This document shows positions 6,705-14,077 of a stretch of 22,115 nucleotides of DNA, piece after piece. The stretch is from Methanobacterium sp. UBA279 (GTDB taxonomy: Archaea; Methanobacteriota; Methanobacteria; Methanobacteriales; Methanobacteriaceae): assembly GCA_002502855.1 (NCBI GenBank), contig DAQK01000013.1, positions 1 through 22,115 of the forward strand, read 5' to 3'. How positions within the stretch are numbered: the first letter of the stretch is position 1; each line of letters starts with the position of its first letter. The translations under genes and the position numbers were made by a program. The notes beneath the pieces are model-generated. The model was not told the DNA's origin. It saw only the letters and a program-made list of their open reading frames with translations, and searched no databases.

Positions 6705-7733
6705 TTAAATCTCTAGATCCTTTAGTTTAATATATTCCCTTACAGATTCTCTGGTTGTACCTACAACCAATCGATTTATGGACTGGCCAGTACTTTTATC
6801 TGTAATTTTCTCCAGTTTTCCCTGGGCGATAACTCTCTCCCCCTCCCTCACCTGTCCGGCGTAGGTATGGGTGAAGGATGCCAATTCATCCACTGGAAGC
6901 TCTGGGCCTCCTAAAATTTTAACATCATCTACTTTATACACGGCCGGGTTGTCATATGAGGCCAGGGCATCGGTCACGATACACTCTACCTTTAAAACAC
7001 CCAGAAATTGGCTTTCTGTCCCGTCATAGGTTCCCTTAATTTCATCCCAGTTTCTGGTGCATAGGATATCAAATAAAACCCCATCAACAACTCCCCGGTT
7101 GCTTTTCCGGTTCTCATACCATTTAAATTCCTCGATACTTAAGGAAGAATCTTTAATCCGTTTATCATATAGCCAGTCCCAGAATTCACTACTTATGCCT
7201 TTTACGGGGGAGTCTGGTTCATTCTTCAATCGAGCAAAGGTCTCCACTGCATTCCTATGATTCTCCAGTCCGAAGATTACGAAATCTATATCCGAAACCT
7301 GGGGGTCGTATAATCCTGGTAAGATGGATCCAGAAACGCCCATATATTTATAATCAATACCAGCTTCCTGGTGGAAGAAATCGGAAACTTTGACCACTTT
7401 TTCGAGTAATTCATTATCCGGGTTGGCTATTATTTCCTGCAGGCGATTTTCAGGCCGTAGAATTTCAGAGACTTTATCCAGGGGGACGCCCATCATCTTC
7501 TCCCCGGTCACGCCGGAGTCAAAGAGATATTCTGGATATTTCTCCTTAATAAATTGATAAGCCTGCTGGGTGTCTACTTTAGAATACCTGGAGCCATTTT
7601 TGCTCCGTTCCCCCTGGGAATCTGGGATATAACGTAAAAATGAGATTATTCTATCTTCCGGGTGGAGATAGCTGGTGGTTGCCAAGAAAAGATCATCTAT
7701 GGTGTATATAAAATCTCTGGTTCTTGCTCTCAT
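6705..7733 (-). CDS. Predicted nucleotidyltransferase (DNA polymerase beta superfamily)
   Basis: An archaeal protein of 342 residues with a central nucleotidyltransferase motif: GSILPGLYDPQVSDIDFVIFG, with Gly135-Ser136 and the metal-binding pair Asp148 and Asp150. A third acidic residue may be in FDILC near 220. The N-terminus (about 1-125) begins RARTRDFIYTIDDLFLATTSYLHPEDRI. The C-terminal part, from about 285, looks like a small beta domain (THTYAGQVREGERVIAQGKLEKI). I recall such proteins grouped as archaeal predicted nucleotidyltransferases (COG2413), from memory. It is larger than the toxin-associated MNT proteins and has no HEPN partner beside it, so toxin-antitoxin is unlikely. The substrate (RNA, protein or small molecule) is unknown. 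No ribosome-binding site is visible, and the TATA box lies about 30 bases upstream of ATG, suggesting a leaderless mRNA. Confidence 0.75.
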   Translation of the reverse strand: MRARTRDFIYTIDDLFLATTSYLHPEDRIISFLRYIPDSQGERSKNGSRYSKVDTQQAYQFIKEKYPEYLFDSGVTGEKMMGVPLDKVSEILRPENRLQEIIANPDNELLEKVVKVSDFFHQEAGIDYKYMGVSGSILPGLYDPQVSDIDFVIFGLENHRNAVETFARLKNEPDSPVKGISSEFWDWLYDKRIKDSSLSIEEFKWYENRKSNRGVVDGVLFDILCTRNWDEIKGTYDGTESQFLGVLKVECIVTDALASYDNPAVYKVDDVKILGGPELPVDELASFTHTYAGQVREGERVIAQGKLEKITDKSTGQSINRLVVGTTRESVREYIKLKDLEI

Positions 7734-7868
7734 GGATTAATTAATGATGGACAACATATTAAAATATAATAGGTTCCTAATTAATATCCCCCTTCAATGA
7801 TGGTGGGGGCTGGAAATTCATTTGAAATCCAAAAATTTATTAGAAAATTAAATCATCAGTGTGGGTTT
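7734..7868. promoter_or_regulatory. Divergent promoter region, nucleotidyltransferase / DUF366
   Basis: On the minus strand, TATTATATTTTAATATG (plus-strand 7753-7769) fits a TATA box about 30 bases before ATG 7733, so that transcript is probably leaderless. On the plus strand, AAATTTATTAG near 7834-7844 could be the TATA box for a start at 7869. An in-frame ATG at 7797 would add 24 residues of poor family fit, and I treat that stretch as non-coding. Confidence 0.45.
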
Positions 7869-8456
7869 ATGAAGTATTTAAAACTGGAAGAAGAACTGCT
7901 TTACGATGGGAGTCAGATAAAGCCTCAGTGGGTATTTAGAGAATTTGGAGTAAAAGATTCCAGCATCGTGAGGTGGATAGGTCCCATGGATATCCATCAA
8001 GACAATATAGTAGACTACGAGGATCAGGGTAAGGAAATAAAGGGAAGTAAACTCCTACATTTCATAATAGAACATTTCGACTCACAACCTGCAAGTTTAA
8101 GGCTCTGCTACCACAGGCAGAGATTATTTATCCTGCTGGTCCAGGATAACCTGGAAAAACTAGGGCTTAAAACCATTAGGGAGGGAGATGACCTGTACCA
8201 CATAACAGGGCAGGAAAAAAAGGCCAAGCTCAGTGTTTCCATCGCCACCTCATCCCACAACAGCATGAAGATACACTTCGCAGTGAACATATCCAGCGAA
8301 GGAACACCCTCTGATGTGGAGATAACCAGTCTTAATGATTGTATAGAAGGTATGACCATGGAAGATGTGAATCAACTGGCAGATAGTATTGTGGATGATT
8401 ACGTATCTGAATTATCTTCCATTGAAAGGGACATAACCAAGACGAAGGTATTTTAA
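7869..8456 (+). CDS. DUF366 family protein
   Basis: An uncharacterised archaeal protein, 195 residues from ATG 7869. The start MKYLKLEEELLYDGSQIKPQW is the recognisable beginning of the DUF366 family. The body alternates strands and helices (IVRWIGPMDIHQDNIVDYED near 34, LLHFIIEHFDSQPASLRLCYHRQRL near 62). No catalytic motif stands out, although the Asp, His and Cys residues in these conserved stretches could form an active site. No membrane segment is present. It lies 96 bases upstream of queD on the same strand, a hint of a link to 7-deazaguanine or tRNA modification, but this is inference. The alternative start at 7797 (219 residues) lacks a ribosome-binding site. Confidence 0.75.
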   Translation: MKYLKLEEELLYDGSQIKPQWVFREFGVKDSSIVRWIGPMDIHQDNIVDYEDQGKEIKGSKLLHFIIEHFDSQPASLRLCYHRQRLFILLVQDNLEKLGLKTIREGDDLYHITGQEKKAKLSVSIATSSHNSMKIHFAVNISSEGTPSDVEITSLNDCIEGMTMEDVNQLADSIVDDYVSELSSIERDITKTKVF

Positions 8457-8552
8457 CTGATATGAGGATATTCTAATGTATTAAAAATGAAATCTAAGTA
8501 TAAAATGAAATTTAACGAATGAAAGCGAAATAAAAGTAAGAAGGTTAATTGA

Positions 8553-9044
8553 ATGAAAATAGTTATAAATGGTATTCATGCTAATTTAAGGTTCTCAGCA
8601 GCCCATATGATCCCCTGCCACGAGTTCTGCGGCGGGATCCATGGACATTCCTACCACGTGGATGTACAGGTGGGAGGGGAACGGTCCGGTGAATTCGGAT
8701 TCGTGGTGGACTTTAAGAAGGTTAAGGAATTAACGCGGGATATATGCAAAAAACTGGATCATAAACTTTTAATCCCACTAAATAGTGATGAAATAAAGTT
8801 CAAAAAGTTGGGAGAATCAATAGAATTTTCCATAGGAGAAAAAGAGTATAAGGTGCCCGCCGAGGACTGCAAATTACTCCCACTTAAATCCACCTCTGCA
8901 GAGGATATGGCGGAATATTTCGCGGAAAAACTTTACAGTTCACTTAAAGCAGATGAAGCGGAGTCAAACACCAGGATTAAAAGTGTCCAGGTATGTGTAA
9001 ATGAAGGAATAGGACAGGGTGCCTATTTTGAAAGACTAGATTAG
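8553..9044 (+). CDS. queD: 6-carboxy-tetrahydropterin synthase family protein (QueD)
   Basis: Expected to convert 7,8-dihydroneopterin triphosphate to 6-carboxy-5,6,7,8-tetrahydropterin, the second step towards preQ0 and archaeosine. The T-fold zinc ligands are His18 (RFSAAHMIP), His30 and His32 (GGIHGHSYHV). Cys26 is in the position of the catalytic cysteine (C-x3-HGH). At 163 residues it is longer than E. coli QueD (121), with an insert at about 75-115. The C-terminus keeps VQVCVNEGIGQGAYFE, with the conserved Glu. Archaeal relatives of this fold can also act in pterin synthesis, but adjacency to queE supports the QueD role. The ribosome-binding site is AGAAGGTTA. The gap to queE is 8 bases, so the pair is an operon. 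Confidence 0.88.
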   Translation: MKIVINGIHANLRFSAAHMIPCHEFCGGIHGHSYHVDVQVGGERSGEFGFVVDFKKVKELTRDICKKLDHKLLIPLNSDEIKFKKLGESIEFSIGEKEYKVPAEDCKLLPLKSTSAEDMAEYFAEKLYSSLKADEAESNTRIKSVQVCVNEGIGQGAYFERLD

Positions 9045-9052
9045 GTTAACCT

Positions 9053-9754
9053 ATGAAAACACGTATTAGTGAGGTTTTCTCCAGTATACAGGGTGAGGGT
9101 AAGCTCGTGGGTAGGAGACAGGTGTTTATAAGATTTTCTGGCTGTAACTTAGACTGTAACTACTGTGATACCCCAGAGAGCAGGGACCCGAATCTGGGAG
9201 AGTGTATATCAACTGGTGAACTCCAAAGAAGGGTTGAAGATTTAATCACACCTGATTTCCATTCTCTGTCTTTAACTGGTGGTGAACCCCTCCTTCAGGC
9301 TGATTTTATAGGGGAATTTCTCCAAAACTATCCTGTGGATGCACTCCTTGAAACCAATGGATCGTTACCCAATGAATTGGGGAAGATATTGGATTTAATC
9401 AGTTATGCATCGGTGGATGTTAAATTACCAGAACATGAATCCGTTCCTGACTATAATGGTCTTTTAGATAACGAACTAAAATCCATAAATCTATTAATAG
9501 AGGAGGGCATAAATACATATTGTAAATTGGTAGTGTTACCCTCTAGCAAGGTGGACACCGTAACTTTTATAGCCTCCCAGATAGTCCAGGAGGTTAAGGA
9601 TACCTCTAAACTTTCTTTAATTATTCAACCAGAAAGTCCACTTACCCGTTGGGAAGATAAGCAGGATAAATTGTTGGAAATATCAGAAAAAACCGGGAAA
9701 TATTTGGATGTTCTAGTGATACCCCAAGTTCATAAACTTCTAAACATCAGATAA
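9053..9754 (+). CDS. queE: 7-carboxy-7-deazaguanine synthase (QueE), radical SAM
   Basis: Converts 6-carboxy-tetrahydropterin to 7-carboxy-7-deazaguanine, on the way to preQ0 and archaeosine in tRNA. The N-terminus EVFSSIQGEGKLVGRRQVFIRF is diagnostic. The iron-sulfur cluster cysteines are Cys31, Cys35 and Cys38 (C-x3-C-x2-C), and the SAM-binding glycine motif is LTGGEPLLQ near residue 79. The length of 233 is normal for archaeal QueE. It follows queD by 8 bases, and a CBS-domain gene starts 13 bases after its stop. The archaeal enzyme partners needed later (QueC, TGT, ArcS) are not in the window. Confidence 0.93.
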   Translation: MKTRISEVFSSIQGEGKLVGRRQVFIRFSGCNLDCNYCDTPESRDPNLGECISTGELQRRVEDLITPDFHSLSLTGGEPLLQADFIGEFLQNYPVDALLETNGSLPNELGKILDLISYASVDVKLPEHESVPDYNGLLDNELKSINLLIEEGINTYCKLVVLPSSKVDTVTFIASQIVQEVKDTSKLSLIIQPESPLTRWEDKQDKLLEISEKTGKYLDVLVIPQVHKLLNIR

Positions 9755-9767
9755 TAGGAGGTTCAGT

Positions 9768-10319
9768 ATGGAAATGGATACTAAAGTAACAGTGCATGAT
9801 GCCATGACATCGAATGTGTTGACAGTAGATCCGGGAACCAGTGTTGCAGATGCTGCACACTTGATGACCAAATTCAGGATAGGTAGCTTAATAGTGAAGA
9901 GCAACTCTGAACCGGAAGGACTTATCACAGAAAGTGATATAATCAGTAAAGTTGTTTCTAAGGACCTTAAGGCAAGCGACATTACAGTCGGTACAGTTAT
10001 GACTCGAAACCTCATATCAATAAGTCCGGGAAGTGAATTAAATGAAGCCGCCCGGGTTATGGCAAAAAACAATATCAGAAGATTGCCAGTAGTTAATGAA
10101 GGGACTCTAGTAGGAATATTAACCTCATCAGATGTTTTGATGGTTTCTCCGGAGTTAACAGAGATTTTGGTGGAAGATGCTAGGATGCAGAACCAGAATG
10201 AAAGATATGTAGAAGGTCCATATCCAGTACCAGGAGTTTGTGAGGGCTGCGGTAATTTCATGGACGACCTGGTTGAAGTGGATGGTAAATTTCTCTGTGA
10301 AGATTGTATGGAGAGGTAG
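9768..10319 (+). CDS. CBS-pair protein with C-terminal zinc ribbon (CBS gene 1 of 5)
   Basis: 183 residues: CBS1 about 9-63 (VHDAMTSNVLTVDPGTSVAD to GLITESDI), CBS2 about 74-125 (VGTVMTRNLISISPGSELNE to GILTSSDV), then a linker and a zinc ribbon with Cys158, Cys161, Cys177 and Cys180. Both CBS domains keep the G-h-h-T-x-x-D end that contacts the ribose of adenine nucleotides. CBS proteins fused to a Zn ribbon are a known archaeal family (Thermoplasma Ta0289 was characterised; from memory). The likely role is ligand sensing (AMP, ATP or SAM), with the ribbon binding a protein or nucleic acid partner. Ribosome-binding site AGGAGGTT is strong. It is 13 bases after queE and its TAG abuts the next gene, so queD-queE-CBS1-CBS2 is probably one transcript. 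Confidence 0.88.
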   Translation: MEMDTKVTVHDAMTSNVLTVDPGTSVADAAHLMTKFRIGSLIVKSNSEPEGLITESDIISKVVSKDLKASDITVGTVMTRNLISISPGSELNEAARVMAKNNIRRLPVVNEGTLVGILTSSDVLMVSPELTEILVEDARMQNQNERYVEGPYPVPGVCEGCGNFMDDLVEVDGKFLCEDCMER

Positions 10320-11144
10320 GTGATTGAATTGGATCACGTGGAAGAGATCATGACCTACCGCCCTTTAACCGTTACTGTGGACACTCACGCCACAAGAGTA
10401 AGGTCTATTTTACGAGAAGATGGCTATAGAGCCCTGCCGGTTGTGAACGACCATCGTCTGGAAGGAATCATAACCCGGGGGGATATTATGAACATATCCG
10501 CCACCAAATCAAACATAGATGCCCGGGGAATAATGCAACACCCCAAGGTGATCACCACCCCTGATGCAGATATCAGGCAACTGGCCAGAAACCTTCTTAA
10601 AGCAGATACTGTACAGGCACCGGTGGTGGAATCAGCCGACAGCATGCAGCTGGTGGGAATAGTCAGTGCAGTGGATATACTTAGAAAATTTTTATACAAC
10701 GGTAAAAAACCAGCCCACAATGATATAAGCAGTATCTTCACCAGAGACGTGGTAACCTGCACATATGATGAGCCCATATCCAAGGTGTGGGATTTGATGG
10801 ATGAGACCGGATTTTCCGGACTCCCAGTTATCAAAAATAAAAAACTCATCGGTATAATAACCAGGAAAGACATAATAGATTCAGGGCACGTTAGAATAGG
10901 CAGGGAATCTGGTGAAATAAAGCGTTCCATCAGGGTGGAGAAGGTCATGAAGACCCCGCCCCTGGTTACAACCCCACAAAACAGCGTAACAGAAGTGGCC
11001 CACATGATGATCGAGTATGATATAGGAAGGCTGCCCGTAGTCGAAAATCCAGTGTACGTTAAAAAAGAGCCAAATAGAGCTACCAAATCTGATCTAATAG
11101 GTATAATTGCAAGAGAAGATATTCTATGGTCCTATTTAGGATAA
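10320..11144 (+). CDS. Four-CBS-domain protein (CBS gene 2 of 5)
   Basis: Two Bateman modules and no other domain, 274 residues: CBS1 about 7-60, CBS2 about 69-125, CBS3 about 137-190, CBS4 about 204-270. The ligand-binding ends are GIITRGD, GIVSAVD, GIITRKD and GIIARED: CBS2 has Ser and CBS4 Ala in place of the usual Thr. CBS4 carries a basic insert (VYVKKEPNRATKSD) before its last strand. Expected to bind adenine nucleotides; partner unknown. The GTG at 10320 follows the TAG of the previous gene directly. An in-frame TTG at 10329 has a better-placed ribosome-binding site (AGGTGAT, 10318-10324, spacing 4) and is a real alternative. Such proteins were often called IMP-dehydrogenase-related, but there is no IMPDH barrel. 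Confidence 0.85.
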   Translation: MIELDHVEEIMTYRPLTVTVDTHATRVRSILREDGYRALPVVNDHRLEGIITRGDIMNISATKSNIDARGIMQHPKVITTPDADIRQLARNLLKADTVQAPVVESADSMQLVGIVSAVDILRKFLYNGKKPAHNDISSIFTRDVVTCTYDEPISKVWDLMDETGFSGLPVIKNKKLIGIITRKDIIDSGHVRIGRESGEIKRSIRVEKVMKTPPLVTTPQNSVTEVAHMMIEYDIGRLPVVENPVYVKKEPNRATKSDLIGIIAREDILWSYLG

Positions 11145-11238
11145 TTACCCATATAAATTGCCTGTTGAATTATAGGCCTGTTTTTTAGTAATCTAAATAT
11201 TAAACATCTCCACTAGATGATTTAATGAAGGTGTGTTA
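11145..11238 (+). promoter_or_regulatory. Gap between CBS genes 2 and 3: weak terminator and promoter
   Basis: A small hairpin (GCCT 11160-11163 with AGGC 11174-11177) is followed by T6 at 11181-11186 and could end the queD-queE-CBS1-CBS2 transcript. AT-rich CTAAATATTAAAC near 11192-11204 may be a promoter for the next gene. Its ribosome-binding site is AAGGTG (11228-11233), which fixes the start at ATG 11239. Confidence 0.35.
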
Positions 11239-12174
11239 ATGAGAAGAAGACAACCAGTAAACTTGGTGAAATCAATGGACCGAGGTCCATTGGAATTTAA
11301 AACACGAACCTCTGAACATGAAGGGGACGTGATGAGCATAGCCCGAAGAGAGGTGGTAACTGCACCTCAAAGTGCAACCATACAGGAAGCCGCTGAAATC
11401 ATGGTCAAGAACAAGTTCAGAAGGCTACCCATAACCGATCCAGGAACAGGAAAGCTACTGGGAATAGTGACCTCCATGGACATCCTGGATTTTCTAGGCG
11501 GCGGGGATAAATATAAGATTTTAGAAGATAAGTATCAGGGCAACTTCCTGGCCGCAGTAAATGAATCTGTAAAGGAGATAATGACCAGGGAAGTCCATGT
11601 ACTGAGTGATAAAGATTCGGTGGAGGACGCTATCGAGAACATGATTAAATGGGAAGTAGGAGCACTTCCTGTAACGGATTCCCAGGATAAGATAGTGGGT
11701 ATAGTGTCTGAGAGAGATTTCGTGCTGCTCATGGCTGGAGTACTCACCGATGAACTGGTAGAAGACTACATGACGGAAAATGTTATCTCCACCACCCCCG
11801 GTACAAGAATTGAAGGCGCATCCAAGATAATGGTCCGCAACAAACTCCGCAGAATCCCGGTGATAGGAGAAGAACGTAAAACACCCCATCCCGAGAAGGA
11901 GAAGATCGTGGGCATAGTCACCGCCACCGGTGTCATGGAATTTTTAGGGGAAAACAGGGCCTTCAACAGCACGGGAAATGCAGAAGAGATCCTGAACACT
12001 TACATCAGCGATATAATGGAACAAAATGTCATATCCACCACCACCCGTACCCGACTAGGTGATATATGCCAGATAATGGAAGATAAAGGTATAGGCGGAC
12101 TACCTGTAGTTCATGGTGATGAATTACAGGGAATAATAACCGAAAGCGATATTTTAAGAGCTTTCTGTGGATAA
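11239..12174 (+). CDS. Four-CBS-domain protein (CBS gene 3 of 5)
   Basis: 311 residues from ATG 11239; the GTG at 11233 lies in the ribosome-binding site. A basic N-terminal tail of about 30 residues (RRRQPVNLVKSMDRG) precedes four CBS domains: about 33-92, 112-167, 175-240 and 255-310. CBS domain ends are GIVTSMD, GIVSERD, GIVTATG and GIITESD. The third has lost the ligand-contacting Asp (Gly instead) and carries a basic insert (ERKTPHPEKEK), so it may not bind nucleotide in the usual way. The N-terminal tail could bind nucleic acid or a partner, but this is inference. It probably has its own promoter. Confidence 0.85.
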   Translation: MRRRQPVNLVKSMDRGPLEFKTRTSEHEGDVMSIARREVVTAPQSATIQEAAEIMVKNKFRRLPITDPGTGKLLGIVTSMDILDFLGGGDKYKILEDKYQGNFLAAVNESVKEIMTREVHVLSDKDSVEDAIENMIKWEVGALPVTDSQDKIVGIVSERDFVLLMAGVLTDELVEDYMTENVISTTPGTRIEGASKIMVRNKLRRIPVIGEERKTPHPEKEKIVGIVTATGVMEFLGENRAFNSTGNAEEILNTYISDIMEQNVISTTTRTRLGDICQIMEDKGIGGLPVVHGDELQGIITESDILRAFCG

Positions 12175-12238
12175 AATATAAAGATAAAATGTAAATCTAT
12201 AGTCATCTAAAATTAAAAGCCTCTGGCGGATGATAGAT

Positions 12239-13078
12239 ATGAAAGTTGAAGACATAATGAGTGATGAAGTAGTTGTGATGCAGGAAAACCAGCAGGTAAG
12301 TCATGCCAGGAACTTAATGCTTAAACACGGCCTCAGCAGGGTAGTGATTGTTGACACTCAGGGGAAACCAGTGGGAATTGTCACCGAAAAGGATTTAAGC
12401 CGAAAGATGAGGGGTAACGGGCCCGAATGGAAAAGAAGACCCATAGATAAGATATTAATTGGCCGGGCCATGACAGAAGGCTTGGTAACCACGAGACCCT
12501 CAGACGATGTCCAGAACGTGGTGGAATTAATGCTTAAAAATGGTATCAGCTCCATACCCGTGGTGGATGATGATGGATTAATTGGTATGGTAACTAAAAC
12601 AGACCTGTTGAACTTCTACAATGACAAATATCCGGGTAAGTGGAAAGTATCCGACTTGATGAGTAAGGATGTGATATCTGTCAATGAAAACCACAGCATC
12701 GCCCATGTCATCGGAGTGATGGAGGAAAATGGAATCAGTAAAGTGGTGGTGATACGTGATAACCAGCCTGTTGGTATCATAACCCCTGAGAATATATCAT
12801 TTGCTTCTGTGGAAGATTCAGAGACGGGAGTGGCCGTGGAGAAGATATATTTCATCAGAAATTCCAATGGAATAGACAAGAAGAACTTCCGATTGATCTC
12901 CATGCTCACCGCCTCAGACATAATGAAAGACGATGTCACCATGATAGATCAGGACGAAGACGCCGCTAAAGCCGCTCTCATCATGTTAAAAGAGAAAATA
13001 AGCGGACTACCTGTGGTAAAAGACGATGAAATAGTGGGAATAATTACAAAAACAGATTTAATCAGGGGTATACAATAA
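12239..13078 (+). CDS. Four-CBS-domain protein (CBS gene 4 of 5)
   Basis: 279 residues with four CBS domains and no other module: about 1-55, 74-125, 136-190 and 223-278. Domain ends are GIVTEKD, GMVTKTD, GIITPEN and GIITKTD. In the third the key Asp is replaced by Asn, so as in gene 3 the third domain is the odd one. A linker of about 30 residues (SVEDSETGVAVEKIYFIRNS) separates domains 3 and 4. ATG 12239 (MKVEDIM) is preferred because GGATGAT sits a few bases upstream. ATG 12230 would have the G-rich site touching it. Ligand is probably an adenine nucleotide or SAM; target unknown. Confidence 0.85.
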   Translation: MKVEDIMSDEVVVMQENQQVSHARNLMLKHGLSRVVIVDTQGKPVGIVTEKDLSRKMRGNGPEWKRRPIDKILIGRAMTEGLVTTRPSDDVQNVVELMLKNGISSIPVVDDDGLIGMVTKTDLLNFYNDKYPGKWKVSDLMSKDVISVNENHSIAHVIGVMEENGISKVVVIRDNQPVGIITPENISFASVEDSETGVAVEKIYFIRNSNGIDKKNFRLISMLTASDIMKDDVTMIDQDEDAAKAALIMLKEKISGLPVVKDDEIVGIITKTDLIRGIQ

Positions 13079-13145
13079 CCAAATCCCATTATTTATTACC
13101 CAATTGCCCATAAAAACCTTTAATACGTTTAAAGGAGAATAAAAA
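13079..13145 (+). promoter_or_regulatory. Leader of CBS gene 5 with a hairpin over the ribosome-binding site
   Basis: CCTTTAA (13117-13123) and TTAAAGG (13129-13135) form a perfect 7-base stem with a 5-base loop. The 3' arm contains most of the Shine-Dalgarno AAAGGAG (13131-13137), 8 bases before ATG 13146. If transcribed, the hairpin would hide the ribosome-binding site. Confidence 0.5.
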
Positions 13146-13967
13146 ATGCACGTGAAAGATATAATGAGCAGAGAAGTATTTTTGGTGGATAAGGATCAAA
13201 ACATACAGGATGCACTTAAGATCATGAAAAAGCATAAAGTCTCCCGACTCCCGGTGGTAAACACCAACAGCCACCATGTAAAAGAACTGGTGGGAATAAT
13301 GACTGAAAAGGACATAGCCCGCCGTTTAGGGTCCTCCAGATACGGAAATCTGGCACCCTCCCATTTCCATGTCTCCACAGTTATGACACACCTCCCACTG
13401 ACCATTGAAAGCAACAAGAGTATAGGTTTAGCCGCCCGGATAATGATTGAAAACAACATCGGAGGAATACCAGTGGTGGACAGCGGCGAGATCAAGGGGA
13501 TGCTCACTAAAACAGACTTCCTCAACACTACCAAGGGCAGGTCCTTCCAGGAGATCAAGGTAGAAGATCGAATGACAGCGGACCCCATTACCATCGGTCC
13601 CCAGGATAGACTGGTCCACGCCCGGAGGCTGATATTCGATGAAGACATCGGAAGACTTCCAGTAACAGAGGATGATGCGTTAGAGGGGATTGTAACTTCA
13701 AAGGACATAGCACATTCCATGATCTCCTTCCGCAAAGTGGTGCCGGATAAATACAAACCAGCCCGGATCAGGAACCTGCTGGTAGAAGATATCATGACCC
13801 AGAACGTTAAAACAGTACCAGGAAGTGCTTCAATTGAAGAGGTTTCCACCATCATGGTGGAAAACAATTTCAGTGGACTGCCGGTGCTGGATGAGGGTGA
13901 ACTCACCGGTATCATTACTAAAACCGATTTAATGAAACTAATAGTGGAACTGGAGGAGGTTCACTGA
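13146..13967 (+). CDS. Four-CBS-domain protein (CBS gene 5 of 5)
   Basis: 273 residues with four CBS domains: about 1-62, 78-130, 139-192 and 214-268. All four ends keep the canonical Gly, Thr and Asp (GIMTEKD, GMLTKTD, GIVTSKD, GIITKTD), so this is the most intact ligand binder of the set. Domain 1 has a His-rich loop (NTNSHHVKE). ATG 13146 follows AAAGGAG. No catalytic or DNA-binding domain is fused. It precedes the RNA ligase gene by 110 bases, and co-transcription is possible but unproven. Confidence 0.87.
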   Translation: MHVKDIMSREVFLVDKDQNIQDALKIMKKHKVSRLPVVNTNSHHVKELVGIMTEKDIARRLGSSRYGNLAPSHFHVSTVMTHLPLTIESNKSIGLAARIMIENNIGGIPVVDSGEIKGMLTKTDFLNTTKGRSFQEIKVEDRMTADPITIGPQDRLVHARRLIFDEDIGRLPVTEDDALEGIVTSKDIAHSMISFRKVVPDKYKPARIRNLLVEDIMTQNVKTVPGSASIEEVSTIMVENNFSGLPVLDEGELTGIITKTDLMKLIVELEEVH

Positions 13968-14077
13968 GATCGACGGCGTAAATTGCGTTAAATGCAGTAA
14001 CGGACGGATATAAGGTCAGGAAGGATATCGCCGGATAAATTCTATTTAAATGTCCTTCCTACAGGATCAATTAAGAA
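13968..14077 (+). promoter_or_regulatory. Structured leader or operator region before the RNA ligase gene
   Basis: An 11-base inverted repeat, AGGAAGGATAT (14018-14028) with ATGTCCTTCCT (14050-14060), has one G-U mismatch and a 21-base loop. The loop holds the TATA-like CTATTTAAA. A smaller pair, CGTTA (13986-13990) with TAACG (13998-14002), lies upstream. The region is more GC-rich than other gaps in the window. It is either a hairpin in a transcript or an operator around the promoter. The ribosome-binding site AGGAT is at 14063-14067. Confidence 0.5.

Noticed and set aside
6705..7733. MNT-HEPN toxin-antitoxin system for the nucleotidyltransferase
   Set aside because: The protein is too long for an MNT antitoxin and no HEPN gene is adjacent.
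10424..11086. Long open frame on the minus strand across CBS gene 2 (220 codons)
   Set aside because: The plus-strand protein has four clear CBS domains; the antisense product is low complexity with no domain and no ribosome-binding site.
13196..13915. Long open frame on the minus strand across CBS gene 5 (239 codons)
   Set aside because: Same reasoning: a shadow of a repetitive, codon-biased sense gene.
9768..13967. Annotation of the CBS genes as IMP dehydrogenase
   Set aside because: Only CBS domains are present; the catalytic barrel and its Cys loop are absent.
13950..14015. Out-of-frame continuation after CBS gene 5 reading a possible CVKC zinc ribbon
   Set aside because: It needs a frameshift, has only one C-x2-C pair and stops after about 15 codons; probably chance.
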